From the NCBI GenBank assembly GCA_012932865.1, contig SAXG01000020.1, forward strand, positions 186,001 through 250,000: a stretch of DNA of 64,000 bases. The letters are read 5' to 3'. The position numbers and the translations under genes are program-made. Below the pieces are notes generated by a model, which worked only from the letters and a program-made list of their open reading frames with translations, did no database searches and was not told the origin of the DNA. This stretch comes from Amylostereum areolatum. Lineage: Eukaryota > Basidiomycota > Agaricomycetes > Russulales > Stereaceae. Positions 32,867-44,694 of this stretch are shown here, one piece after another; position 1 is the first letter of the stretch, and every line of letters starts with the position of its first letter.

Positions 32867-33984
32867 CACATCTGTCCTCATCAGGAGCTCCTAAGACTTC
32901 GTCTCGTCCTTAAATAAATACACAACGACTATCTTCTGTATAAGATCGGCTACAGAGACTGGTCTGTGCAACAGCATCGAATCTCGATAAGCAGTCTCTG
33001 GGCAAAATGAGACAAACCGGGCCACGCCACCGCCGCGGACAACAGTGGCTATGGATCTGGGCCATGTTTGGCCGAGTCTGTCAACACTTCACGGAACGAG
33101 CCGAGATTTTGCCGAAACCGAAAAGTCGTGCCTGACAAGAACAACATCCCTTCCTGAGCCTCCTCCTCCTCGCGGAGTCTTCGCAGGCCGCAGCGAAATC
33201 TCAATGTACCGAGATCTGTTATGCGAGTCTTTACCGAGACCATCGTCTCATCGGCAGTGCCCCTAAGCAAATTTAATAGGGTAAAGATGCGGGCTTCCAT
33301 CCTCATTTGCTTCCGAAACAACGCCTCCAGGAGTCGGACATCGGATGGCATGCACCACACACAGGAGGGTGGCTTGTCTCCATCCGCCGCATGCCTGCTC
33401 CTATCGCTGCGCAAGACACTCCTTTTTCCGTGGCTCTAGATTGTTCTCCGAAGGGCGGGTCGTTCAGAAGATCAGGAGAGGAGGAGGCGGTGTAAGAGGA
33501 CGGTGCGTAGTAGCCAGTCGTCACGCTTTTCGTGAAGTGCTCATTGTCGGTAGGCAACCCAGGCAAACTCGCAGTCGACGGTGGAATCTCTCCAGCCAAA
33601 CACAGCCCGCGCTTTACATACGGACGATCGTCCCACCGCAGTCGCGCCTACGGACGGTCACGCAACCTGAGTCGCGTCCAGGGCGAAAAACGCGAACCTT
33701 TCGCGCTCGCGCGCAGTAGAGACAGTGAACACCGCACCCCAAACCGCCGTGCACGAACTCGGAGACTCCACAGCATGGCTCAAGCGTCGTTTGCTCATTT
33801 TTCACTGCGGATGGGCCAACTGTTCTTCACCTCCTTTTTGCGCCGGGGCTAGGAGGGTATAAAGGCAGGCCGCGGACAACCCTTCTCTCTACAATACAGC
33901 TCCTCCTTTCTCTTCTCTCAAGTTCTTCATCGCTCTTCCAACCTCTCTTCCCACTCAGCTACCCTCTCACTCAGACACTCCAAC
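32867..33984. other. Spacer and dioxygenase promoter
   Basis: About 1.1 kb without a supported gene. Overlapping ORFs on both strands lack domains. It holds GCCGCGGACAAC copies at 33032-33043 and 33869-33884, a TATA box at 33858, and a long pyrimidine-rich leader (33880-33960) typical of highly transcribed fungal genes. Confidence 0.45.
33858..33864 (+). promoter_or_regulatory. TATA box of the intradiol dioxygenase gene
   Basis: TATAAAG followed by a CT-rich leader, 127 bp before the ATG at 33985. Confidence 0.6.
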
Positions 33985-35458
33985 ATGGTCCTCATCTCTT
34001 CCGTGTTCTCCGCCGCCGCCGTCGCCGCGTCCTCCTTCGGTCTCGTCACCGCTCATCCCGCCCCCAAGCCCGGCTCCTTCGAGGCCGTCAAGTTTGAGCG
34101 GTTCAACACCATCGCCCGCCGTTCGCTCGGCAACTGCCAGGACCAGCTCCGCAAGCGTGGGGGCGTGTACGAGCGCGCGCATGCCCGCCGCGAGGCCCTC
34201 GCGCACAAGGCCAGGCGCGACCTCGGCATCTCCATGCGTAAGTACCTTCCCTTTGGTTCGGAAAGAATCTCAACTGACAGAGACGATCAGCCCGCGGCGT
34301 GTTCAAGCGCGACCTCGACACCGTGCTCGACACCACCCATCTCTCCAACCTGACCGGCATCACCAACGACACCGACGCCTCGACCCTCTTCACGGGAAAC
34401 AGCTCCTGCATCCTCGCGCCCGAGACGACCCAGGGTCCCTACTGTACGCCCAATCACCTCCGGATGCTCGAGACCGCCCGCTGACGCTTCATTAGACGTC
34501 GACGGCGAATTTGTCCGCTACGACCTCCGCGAAGATCAGGCGGGCGTGGACCTGTACGTCGACGTCCAGTTGATCGACGTCACCACGTGCGAGCCCGTCT
34601 CGAACGTCTTCATCGACTTCTGGCACGGTACGTCTCCGCGCCCCTCCGCATCCCTGCGCATGTCCAACCAAAACTTTCTTCCCTCCCTTAGCCAACTCCA
34701 CCGGCGTGTACGCCGGCATCGTCGCGAACGGGAACGGAAACAGCGACGACGCAAGCAACTTGGTACGTATTCGGGCCCCCACGTCGCGTGTTCGTGCAAT
34801 CGCGCTGACCCTCCTTGGCTCGCAGAACTCCACCTTCCTGCGCGGAATCCAGGAGACGGACGCGGACGGCGTCGCGCAGTTCCTCACCGTCTTCCCGGGC
34901 CACTACACCTCGCGCGCGACCCACATCCACATCCTCGCGCAGGAGAACGGGACGACGTTCGCGAACGGGACGTACAAGGCCTCGGACGTGAAGCACGTCG
35001 GCCAGTTCTTCTTCGACCAGGACCTGATCACCCAGGTCGAGGCCACCTCGCCGTACACGACCAACACCCAGACGCTCACCACGAACGCGGAGGACTCGAT
35101 CCTGTCCTCCGAGGCGGGCACGATCGACCCCGTGCTCGAGTACGTCCTCCTCGGCGAGGACGTGTCCGACGGCATCTTCGCGTGGGGCGCGATGGGCATC
35201 AACGTCACGGCCTCGTACGACGTCTCGTCCGCCGCGACGCTCACCGAGGACGGCGGGGTCGCGAACGCGAACAGCGGCGTTGGTGGCGGCGCGGGCGGCG
35301 CGCCCTCCGGCAGCGGCTTCCCCTCTGGATTCTCGGGTGCGCCGTCGACCGCGGCCAGCACGACCGCGTCGGCCAGCGCCAGCACATCCACCAAGGCCAG
35401 CACGACCGCGACGACCACCGCCACGTCTAGCAAGACGAGCTCCAGCACGACTGCTTGA
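33985..35458 (+). CDS. Extracellular intradiol ring-cleavage dioxygenase-like protein
   Basis: Five exons (33985-34237, 34291-34443, 34496-34627, 34692-34762, 34826-35458) join in phase to 413 residues. A signal peptide (about 1-23, ending V-T-A-H) precedes an Arg/Lys-rich propeptide-like segment with R-R and K-R sites. The catalytic domain follows: E-T-T-Q-G-P-Y-Y-V-D-G (130-138), G-V-Y (Tyr186) and P-G-H-Y-T-S-R-A-T-H-I-H. In the last block Tyr230, His236 and His238, together with Tyr186, match the 2-Tyr/2-His Fe(III) site of intradiol dioxygenases. The enzyme would open catechol-type rings with O2 to muconates; secreted basidiomycete members are thought to act on lignin-derived aromatics. 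The C-terminal 70 residues are Gly-, then Ser/Thr/Ala-rich, like an O-glycosylated linker, without a GPI-type hydrophobic end. Confidence 0.88.
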
Positions 35459-36254
35459 GCCACTCACTCATCGCTGTATACTTACCACTACTCTCACCAC
35501 CTCTTATCTCGGTTTTGGATCTTTCTACCACTCTGTGTACTCCCTCCCTTCCTTATAGAACCAAATGTATACTCCCACCCTCCTTGTAGCGCAGCGCTCT
35601 GTCGTTCACACGTACTCTTCGTTATATACGCATGGACTTTTTCCCTCGTCGGTTCAGTGGATATGCGGTAATGCAGAATCAATCTGTTTACCTCCCTTTT
35701 TGTGCGCGATGGCGAGTTTCAATTTGTTTCAAACTTGAGGATGGCGTTTTGTGGCAAGCACGTGGGCCTGTACGTAGACGCCTGCAGCCTTCGGGTTGCT
35801 TTACGTCTTTGCGCTTCTCCAAATGACTCCAATGCCTTTCTCGTCACAGTTCCACACGATGAAGCATGACTGCATGAGCGCCTCAGCTCTCGACCTCGAC
35901 CACGTCGACGACGAGTCCGACAACGTCCCGCCCGTCTGCTCTTTCTCGACACCTCGGACCGCGACGGGCTCCAATTCCAAGACATCACCTCCATCGACCG
36001 ACTCGCGTTCCGGACTCGGTGACGTCGACCTCACAGAAAAGAGTCCCCCTGGCCCCACGCCCCGTCGAAAGTCATCATGATGGGCATCAAATCAGACGTC
36101 GACGAGGTCAGCAGACGTGTATTTTCACGAGGAGCGCGCCCTCGCCATCGATGGTACGTCTCCTCGCATTTATACCTTCGGTGGATTGACTGGAGCCCTG
36201 ACCTCTCCCCCTTCCTCCAGGCTTCAAATTCAGCTCCTCTTCATCGCGGCAACC
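35459..36254. other. Spacer with a small open frame
   Basis: About 800 bp. A frame from an ATG at 35859 to 36080 encodes 73 Ser/Pro/Asp-rich residues ending P-R-R-K-S-S. It has no recognised domain and may be a chance ORF, an upstream ORF or a relic. The last part must hold the promoter and leader of the glucosidase gene. Confidence 0.35.
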
Positions 36255-39200
36255 ATGTTGGGAGGGATCACATACGCCCTTCTTTCGTTTGCGACCGCGT
36301 ACGCGGGTAGCGTCGCGTCGCCGGGTCTTGTAGCGGCCGCAAACGGCACCCAACTCTCGCTGAATGTGTCGACTTGTCCCGGTACGGCTTCGCGCGCGCC
36401 TGCCTGCTTGTTTGTTGGCTGAATGTTAATGTATGTGCGCCTTGTTCTCCTTCTAGGCTACACTTTGGGAGCGGTGCGACAGACCACGCATGGCCTCGTC
36501 GCTCACCTGTCCCTCGCGGGACCCGCCTGCAACGCCTTTGGCATCGACGTCGCCGACCTCACGATCGAGGTCACGTACGAAACCCAATCCAGGTCAGTGC
36601 ACGGACACAGTTCCCTCTTCCACTCGCTCATCCTGGCCCTCCACCCAGACTGCACGTCCACATCTCCGACACCGCCGCCCGCCAATTCACCCTCCCTCCG
36701 GAGTACTTCCCCCGCCCGGACGCCCCGACCGACGCCGCACCGTCCTTCCTCAACTCCTCCGACCTCGTCTTCAACCACGCGTCCTCGCCCTTCGCCTTTT
36801 GGATCACCCGCCGCGCCGACCCCGACGCGGACCCGCTCTTCGACACCAGGACCGCGTCGCTGCCCGCTGCCCCGGCGTCCTCGGGAACGAGCGACAACCT
36901 CACGTTTGACGGCTTTCAGACCGTGTTCGAGGACCAGTACCTGCAGCTCACCTCGGCGCTCCCGCGCGACGCGAACGTGTACGGGCTCGGCGAGGCCGTC
37001 GCCACGAGCGGGTTCAGGCGCGATATCGGCCAGAACGGCACCGTGCAGACGATGTGGGCGCGCGACGACGCAGACCCGGAAAACGAAAACTTGTGCGTCC
37101 GTCCGTCCTCCCCCCCCGATCTTTCTACCGACGCGTTTCCGTGGACAGATACGGCGCGCACGCGGTCTACCTCGAGCATCGGTTCAACGCCTCGAACAAC
37201 CTCTCCCAGTCCCATGGCGTCTTCCTCTCCAAGTGCGTTGGCCGCGCGCTCTCTCCTCTCCCTTTCATGCGACTGACACCGAGCGACCCAGTGCGGCCGG
37301 TGCGGACGTTGTCCTCGCGACCCCTCCGGGGTTCAACGCCTCCCTCGTCCAATACCGTCTCCTCGGCGGCACCCTCGACTTGTACTTCTTCGCGGGCCCG
37401 GACCCGAAGAGCGTCGTCGAGCAGTACGGCGCCGTCGTCGGATTGCCGACCTGGCAGCCGATGTGGGGGTTCGGCTTCCAGCTGTGCAGGTGGGTTTTCT
37501 TTTTTACCTCTCCGTTTTGGAAGAACACTGATGGCGAGGGGGGTTAGGTGGGGATATGCAAACCTGTCGGAGACTCAGGCTGTGGTTGAAAAGATGCGCG
37601 CGGCGGATATTCCGCTCGAAGGTACGTGCTTGTTGCTCGGGTCTGTGCGGGTCTTGCGGATCACTGACGGTGGAGTGTGCATAGTTATGTGGAACGACAT
37701 CGACTTGTACGATAACAGGCGCGACTTCACATCCGACCCTGTGAGCTTTCCCGGCGACGGGATGCGCACGTTCATCCGCGAGCTTGTGTGTCTTCATTTG
37801 TTTTCTCGTTGTTAAGCTATACTGAGAGCGATGCGTGTGCAGGCTTCGAAAGGGCAGCATTGTTCGTATATGGGATTCGTTTCCTGGTCTTAGTTCCTGC
37901 TGATGAGGGCCACAGACATTCCCATCGTCGATGCTGCCATCCCACACCAAGCCAATGATTCCGATTTGGTGGGTAGCTCTGCGAAGACCGTGACTTTCGA
38001 CCTTGCTGATTTGCACCTTCCTATAGTATTATCCCTTCATCCGCGGCACCGAGCAGTAGGTTTTCCTGACCTCGTTATCTGGAAAGCCCATCCGATCCAA
38101 CCTGTAGGGACGTATTCATCAAAAACTCGGACAACACGACCTACATCGGTCAGGTGTGGCCAGGGTACACTGTACGCTTTTCGACCCCTCTCAGTCGTGC
38201 GCGGCATGCTTATGGTGGACGGGCAGGTTTTCCCTGATTGGTTTGCGGAGAACGTGCAGCAGTGGTGGGCGGACGCCATCAAGAACTGGACTGCTTCAGG
38301 CATCGAGTTCTCGGGACTGTGGTTGGACATGAACGAACCTAGTTCGTTCTGCGATGGCTCCTGGTGCGCGTCCTCCTCTTGTCCCTTTCGTCGAGCAGAC
38401 CGCCAACCATAGGCGTCCCTCCGGCAGCGGCACGGGCGTCGACTTGAACAATGTCACCACCCCGATCATCCTCCCTGGTGAGCCAAGCAACCTCGTCACC
38501 GACTATCCAGAAGGGTATGTTTGCTAGATGCTTGTCGATGTTTTCTCGTTCTGATCTCACCTTGGGCGGCGCAGGTACAATGCCACACTTTGGGGATCCA
38601 GCGGGAACATGACCATCAATGGGACGTTGACCTACGGCTCTGTACCGCCCAGCACGGGCCTGTTCCGCACATTGCCCAAACGCGGCGTCGGTGCGGGTGG
38701 TGATCCCAACGCGGAGCTCAACACGCCTCCGTATGCCATCCACAACGGTGGGTCCGATCGTACCTACGGTCGACTGCCTTTGACACTTCTTCCCCACCAG
38801 CTTTTGGCCGTCTATCCATCCACACCGTGTCTCCTAATGCAACCCATGCGGGTGGATACGCCGAGCTCGATACCCACAACCTTTTCGGATATATGGAAGA
38901 ACGCGCGACGCATCTCGCGCTCCTGGAGGACCGGCCCAACGAGCGTCCGTTCTTGATCTCGCGCTCGACCTTCCCTGGAACGGGGCACTGGTCAGGGCAC
39001 TGGGTGCGTGGTTCTACATGGTTGCTTTTGACGAGAGGGGTTCATTTTTTTCTGCTTAGCTCGGGGACAACTTCAGCAAGTGGTCTTACCTCAAGTACAA
39101 CATCCAGGGCGTGCTCCAATTCCAGCTCTTCCAGATCCCCATGGTCGGCGCGGATACCTGCGGCTTCAGTGCGTCTTTCTTCTGGCGTGCGATACTTTGC

Positions 39201-40153
39201 CTCTCATGAGCCCCTTCCCGCGGTAGACGGAAACTCGGACGAAGAACTCTGCAACCGCTGGATGCAGCTTTCGGCCTTCACACCGTTTTACAGGAACCAC
39301 AACGTCCGCGGGTCGATCTCGCAGGAGCCCTATGTCTGGGACAGCGTCGCAAACGCGAGCAGGACGGCCATCGCGGTGCGGTACTCGATGCTTCCATACT
39401 GGGTACGCTCTCCTCTCCGTCGCCTCAGCCCCCCCGCACCAACGCTTCTTACAGTACACACTCTTCGCCAACGCGTCCACGGCGGGCACGCCCCCGGTGC
39501 GCGCGCTCTTTTGGGAGTTCCCGGACGAGCCCGAGCTTTTCGGCATCGACACCCAGTTCATGATCGGCGACGCCATCCTCGTCACCCCGGTCCTCGCCCC
39601 GAACGTCTCCGCCGTCTCCGGCGTCTTCCCCGGCCGCGGCACCGTCACCTGGCGCGACTGGTACACGCACGCGCCCGTCCCCGCGCGCTCCGGAGAGCCG
39701 ACGCCCGTCGACGCGCCCTTGGGGCACATCCCCGTGCACGTCCGCTCGGGCGCGGTGCTCCTCCTGCACGCGCGGCCCGCGTACACGACGCGCGAGACGC
39801 GCGCGGGGCCGTACGCGCTGCTGGTCTCGCTGGACGCGGCGGGCGACGCGTTCGGCACGGCGTACGTGGACGATGGGGCGACGATGCCTGGCGCGGACGG
39901 CCTCGCGAACCGCACGATCCGGTTCACGGCGGAGGAGGGCGCGCTGCGCGTGCAGAGCGTCGGCGAGTGGACGGTGGGGCAGACGCTGGCGAAGGTGACG
40001 GTGTTGGGGGTCGGGAGCGCACCGGCGGAGGTGCGCGTGAGCGGGGGCCGGGCGGACGACGTCACGGTGGTGTATGATGCGGAGGTGCAGAGGCTTGTTG
40101 TGCAGGGGCTGGCGGTGGATTTGAATGAGGCGACGACGATACGGTGGGCGTAA
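36255..40153 (+). CDS. Secreted GH31 alpha-glucosidase
   Basis: Eighteen exons join in phase to 970 residues: 36255-36381, 36457-36592, 36649-37092, 37149-37232, 37292-37489, 37548-37621, 37685-37785, 37843-37861, 37916-37968, 38027-38055, 38108-38171, 38227-38363, 38428-38514, 38575-38747, 38801-39003, 39060-39168, 39227-39402 and 39455-40153. A hydrophobic signal peptide opens the protein. The GH31 barrel shows W-N-D-I-D-L-Y, then L-W-L-D-M-N-E-P with nucleophile Asp477, R-S-T-F-P-G-T-G-H-W-S-G-H-W-L-G-D-N with acid/base Asp646, and F-Y-R-N-H-N. Many N-x-S/T sites fit an extracellular glycoprotein. It should release glucose from maltose-, starch- or nigeran-type alpha-glucans. The acceptor before exon 13 was chosen to give the conserved F-C-D-G-S-C. 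The last exon is notably GC-rich. Confidence 0.9.
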
Positions 40154-40866
40154 GGTCGGTTGGTGTGAGGCCGTTGCGATGGAGGCAGAGGCGTGAGTTT
40201 GGGGTGGTCTTTCTTGGACGACGAACGTCGCGCGCAGACGACACCTTTGGTACCGTCGTCGAAACATTCACCAGCTCCTAGGGCTGGGGGAAAGGATGTA
40301 CATACACGCACTGGGGAAATATAGGTGTTCTTCGAAGAAGTGCCGTCCCCTAAGGTTCATTATGTATCTGTTGGCGTTGCGGCCGCTTACAGGCAAGCCC
40401 TGACCCCTACGGACAATTGGTCAAGACATTTCGTTTAGGACGTTGTGGCCGGCTCCCCTTGTGGAGGCCGTCAAGAGGCCGTCAACGCCTACAGCTTCGA
40501 GGCGCGAGCGGGATTGCCGTATATGAGCTGCTTTCATATGAAATCAACGAAAACATACCAATTTGGGACCAAATACGGACAATAACGGGGCCGCGCGTGG
40601 GCGCTTACGTGATTGCATTGTCTGTTTCTGGCGGAACAATAGGTCTCGAGGCTTTCATTGACCACAACGCCCTTGTCTTTCTTATGGCCCCCTCCTTTCG
40701 TCGCCGAGGCCTATATAACCTTCCGGGGGCTCCTCTCGGATTCCTCCCACTCTTGACGAGCTCCCGTTTCCTGTTCTCCAGTTTGACGCATTGCCCACAC
40801 GCTCTCTGCCTCTGCACACATTCTCTCTAACTGCATCCACGCTCTCAACCAGCTATACATCCTGCA
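40154..40866. other. Spacer and promoter of the first AA9 gene
   Basis: About 710 bp. No gene. It contains a TATA box at 40712 and a CT-rich leader before the ATG at 40867. Confidence 0.45.
40712..40718 (+). promoter_or_regulatory. TATA box of the first AA9 gene
   Basis: TATATAA in a GGCCTATATAACC context, 155 bp upstream of the ATG at 40867. Confidence 0.6.
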
Positions 40867-41994
40867 ATGCAACTCATCGCGCTTCTCCCGCTCCTGCTCA
40901 CACTTCTCCCCGGCGCCGCTGCCCACGGCTTCATCGGGGCCATCACCGTCGACGGCAAGGAATACAAGGGCTTCGAGCCGGGCGCGTCCTCCAAGGCGGG
41001 CTCTGCCATCCGACAGGTGGACACCATCAATCCGCTGAAGGGGGCGACGAACAAGAACCTCGGGTGCGGGTCGAACGCGAAGAACGCGAAGCTGCAGGCG
41101 ACGGCGAAGCCGGGGAGCAAGATCGACGTCGCGTGGACGGACGCGGGCGGCCAGGCGGTGCGTTTGGATTCGTGTGGGCGGTTGTGTATGTGGGCGGCGT
41201 GTGCTTATGTCTCTGTTGCAGTGGCCACACAACATCGGGCCCGTGCTGACGTACATGGCGGAGTGCACGGGCACGGCGGACTGCACGACGTTCGACACGG
41301 CGAACGCGCAGTGGTTCAAGATCGACGAGGTCGGCCTCAAGTCGGACGGCGCGACGTGGTTCCAGCAGGATTTCCGTGCGTGCCCTCCCCCCTCTTCGCC
41401 TTGGGCTGGCTTTGGCTGACGCGCGCGCGCGCGCGGGCTGTGTGCAGAGGACGGCAAGACGCTGCCGGTGACGCTGCCGGCGGACCTCAAGGCGGGCAAC
41501 TACCTGTTCCGGTCGGAGATCATCGCGCTGCATCTGGCGGACAAGAAGGGCGGGGCGGAGTTCTACCCCGGGTGCGCACAGCTGCAGGTGACGGGCGACG
41601 GTGCGGGCGTGCCCGCGTCGACGGTGGCGCTCCCTGGCGCGTACTCGGACACGGACCCGGGCATCTTGGACCCTAGCGTGCGTTCTTCCGTGTTTTCCTG
41701 CGTCGGCGGCGACTCGTGTTGACGCTCGACGGGAGACAGGTGTTTGACCAGGGCGCGAAGTACACGTTCCCGGGCCCCGCGCTGTCGAACCTCGTGGCTT
41801 CAACTGCGAACGCGACGTCGTCTGGGTCGCCGTCCGCGAAGAAGGCGGCCTCGGCGTCGTCGTCCGCCTCTGCGACCGTCTCTGCGTCGTCTGCGCCGGC
41901 GTCCTCGACCGGGGCGTCCAAGCAGTGCCGGAGCAAGAAGCGCGAGCCCCGCGCGCAGAGCAGCCGCCGCCGTTTCGCCCGCGATCGCACCTGA
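40867..41994 (+). CDS. AA9-type lytic polysaccharide monooxygenase, copy 1
   Basis: Four exons (40867-41157, 41222-41375, 41448-41677, 41740-41994) join in phase to 309 residues. Signal peptide residues 1-19 end at A-A-A, leaving His20 as the mature N-terminal residue (H-G-F-I-G), the first arm of the copper histidine brace. The W-P-H-N-I-G-P block supplies the likely second copper histidine (His100). A-E-F-Y-P-G-C gives the axial Tyr188, and A-G-N-Y-L-F-R-S-E-I-I-A-L-H is the AA9 signature. The enzyme should oxidatively cleave cellulose or related beta-glucans outside the cell. There is no CBM1. Instead a Ser/Ala linker leads to a short Lys/Arg-rich tail with one Cys. Intron 2 holds a (GC)n run at 41421-41435. 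Confidence 0.88.
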
Positions 41995-43557
41995 TGCGTC
42001 GACGCTCTTCTCCATGCACTCCCGTCCCCGACCCGGCGTCGTTTCCGCTATCCTCATTCCACCCTTTTTTTTCATCCTCTTGGGCTGCCAGTGGTCACTG
42101 TATCCATATCCCCCCGTCTCTCTCTCTCTCTCTCTTCGCGACCTCGGCCGTGCCGTCGTTCGCATCTCCTGTGTTCCTGCTGTACTGCATACTCTTGTGA
42201 CGTGTTTTCCCCTCTCTGTCTCTCACTCATAACGCCCAATGTAGCCATGACGCTAGACGCCTCGTTCTCGTACGGTAGAGCTGTATACGTATCTCCCTAA
42301 TCGCGCTGTATTGCCTTGGGGATGTGGCCCGAGGGCACGTCTATTCTGTTTGTAGCTTACAGGAATTGAATCATAACTTTCCTCGACCACGTTCTCAAAT
42401 TACTCGATCACCTCGATCTGGGTTGTTTAACCTTCAGATCCACGACCGTTCTGCCCTGTGCGATCTATTTTGAGAAACAGCTTCAGCGTAGATAAGTTAC
42501 CTATAGAAGTTATGTGGCGACAGAATCGAGCCATTCCTTCAAAGAACGCTCCGGTCATCCTCTTCTCCTCAGCGGAAGCCGCGCAAAAGTCGATGTCAAC
42601 GGCTCGAGCTAAACGGCGACGCACGCCGCCGCCGCCCGCGTATATTGAACGGCAACGACGCAGCCTGATCGTGTTCGTGTGGCATGTGGAGTGCGCGCGA
42701 CGTAGCCCGTACCGCGGGCGGTGCCGTTCACTTTCACTGCTGGGCTATAGCTCCAGCGCCCAGCTCTCTAGCACGAAGGAGTCGAAGGAGCTTGGAGGCG
42801 CAAGATCGTCCAGATTTCCGGGGACTTCACACAAGGACCGGGTTCACTTCAGTCCAACGGAGGCCCCCAGATGCGCGGCCAGCTTGTAGCGGCCGGGCGC
42901 GCTCCACACGCGTGTGGACGGTCGCGTCGATCTGAATCTAACCTGTCCCGACCCGAGTCGACCGCGTTGCATGCCCTTCAACGTCGCGGACGTCGCGGAA
43001 AACGCGCTCTCAGCTGTCGCGTTGGTCCGAGGGTGAACAAAGGAGAGGCGCGAGGCTTGTAAGCTGTAACAATAGGCACCACGGCCCCTTTGTTCTCATC
43101 ATCAATGCCATCATGCATTGTGAGGGCGTGAGCCAGATCGCGTTTGCGCTCACGCCGATTCCAATGACCGTATCGCCGCGTCGTGCATATGGTCGCCGCA
43201 GACGAACGGGGCAAAAAGCGGCGCAGAGTTGCGATGAAGGACGGTGGAGAGGAGTGGCCCGAGCGGTGGTTTGCATGACGACTCAGTCGAAGGCGGCAAC
43301 AGGAACCGAAAGCGCGGCGCGGACTGGCCATTCCATCAACGTTTATAAACCTGCACAGACTCGCGTTTTTCCCTTTTCCTCCCCATCTCCTCGAGATATT
43401 CGCGCCTCCCCCCTTCCTCCCGTCCGCCTCCCCGCCTCCCCCTCTTTCTTTCTTTTCTTTTCCTCGTTGTCTCTGCGTGGCCCGCCTCGCCCTTTCACGC
43501 TCCCTCAGCAAGTTTCCGTCTTTAACAGAATTTGAACGAGCCTCCTATTTCCCCACC
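41995..43557. other. Spacer between the two AA9 genes
   Basis: About 1.56 kb. It holds a (TC)n run at 42116-42135 in the likely 3' UTR of the first gene, no supported ORF, a TATA box at 43342 and a long pyrimidine tract (43371-43475) before the second gene. Confidence 0.45.
43342..43349 (+). promoter_or_regulatory. TATA box of the second AA9 gene
   Basis: TTTATAAA, about 215 bp upstream of the ATG at 43558, followed by a long CT-rich leader. Confidence 0.55.
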
Positions 43558-44694
43558 ATGCGTTGCGCTGCTCTCGCCCCGCTCTCCCTCGCCCTCCTCG
43601 CGCTCATCCCCTCCGTCGCCGCCCATGGCGCCCTCATGAAGATCGTCATCGACGGCAAGACCTACAAGGGCAACGGCCCCGGCGGCGACCCCAAGACCAC
43701 CGTCATCCGCCCCATCAAGGAGTACGAGGTCGGCCCCGTCAAGGGCGCCTCCAACCCCGACCTCATGTGCGGCATCGAGTCCAAGAACGCCGCCCTCGTC
43801 GCCGACGCGAAGCCCGGCAGCAAGATCGACGTCCTCTGGGCCGCCGAGGATCTCAGCCACGTGCGTCTCTTCCGTCTCATCATCCGCGCCGAACGCTCAC
43901 CGCGATCGCGCAGTGGATCCACAAGGTCGGCCCCGTCCTCGCCTACATGGCCGAGTGCACCGGCGTCCCCGACTGCACCACCTTCGACCCCGCCAACGCC
44001 AAGTGGTTCAAGACCGACGAGCTCGGCCTCAAGCCCGACGGCACCACCTGGTGGATGGAGGACCTCTTCGACAGCAAGACCGTGTCCACCACCATCCCCA
44101 AGGACCTCAAGGCCGGCAACTACCTCTTCCGCTCCGAGGTCATCGCCCTCCACAACGCCCTCACCGAAGGCGGCGCCGAGTTCTACCCCGGATGCGCCCA
44201 GCTCAAGGTCTCTGGCTCCGGCACCGGCACCCCCTCCCCCACCGTGTCTATCCCCGGCCTGTACTCCGACACCGACCCCGGCATCGTCGTCCCCGACGTG
44301 CGTTCCCCCTTCCGTTTCCTTCTTCGCGCGCTGACCCCGCCTCCAGATCTTCAACCCCGGGTTCAAGTACGACTTCCCCGGCGGCGTCGTCGCCTCCATC
44401 GGCGGTTCCTCGAGCTCGGGTTCGTCCAGCGGCGACGACTCCGCGTCCTCCTCCGCCAAGCCGTCGTCCACCAAGGCCGCCGCGTCCACGAAAGCGGCTG
44501 CTTCGACCAAGGCCGCCACGCCCAAGTCCACCGCGCCCGCGTCCTCCAGCACCGACGCCGCCGAGCCCGCCACCACCTCCGCGTCCAGCTCCGGCTCCGG
44601 CAAGACGTGCAAGAACAAGAGACGCGACGCCCGTCGCAGCCGCTCCCTCAAGCGCCACGCCGCCGGCATGCGCGCCGTCCACCGCCACTCATGA
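43558..44694 (+). CDS. AA9-type lytic polysaccharide monooxygenase, copy 2
   Basis: Three exons (43558-43860, 43914-44297, 44347-44694) join in phase to 344 residues. The signal peptide ends V-A-A, and mature His23 (H-G-A-L-M) starts the copper brace. W-I-H-K-V-G-P holds the likely second histidine (His104), and A-E-F-Y-P-G-C the axial Tyr192. It shares A-E-C-T-G, D-C-T-T-F-D and A-G-N-Y-L-F-R-S-E with copy 1, a tandem paralogue 1.6 kb upstream in the same direction. Copy 1 has an extra intron after W-F-Q-Q-D-F that is absent here. The C-terminus is an 80-residue Ser/Thr/Ala linker (repeated S-T-K-A-A motifs), then a Cys and an Arg/His-rich tail. Codon third positions are strongly C-biased, suggesting high expression. 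Confidence 0.9.

Noticed and set aside
34688..35467. Long antisense ORF (259 codons) over the dioxygenase gene
   Set aside because: It is a GC-rich shadow of the last exons: Arg/Gly-rich composition, no domain, and the sense frame has the iron-site motifs.
39166..40311. Antisense ORF of 381 codons over the glucosidase 3' end
   Set aside because: Shadow of the high-GC terminal exon. Pro/Ser/Arg composition without a domain; the sense frame matches GH31.
41421..41435. (GC)n run as a possible Z-DNA or regulatory element
   Set aside because: It lies inside a short intron of the first AA9 gene and is a simple repeat without further support.
41027..42019. Antisense ORF of 330 codons over the first AA9 gene
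   Set aside because: Arg/Thr-rich shadow. It crosses exon and intron boundaries of the sense gene without regard to them.
43662..44669. Antisense ORF of 335 codons over the second AA9 gene
   Set aside because: Ala/Gly/Val-rich shadow of a C-biased sense gene.
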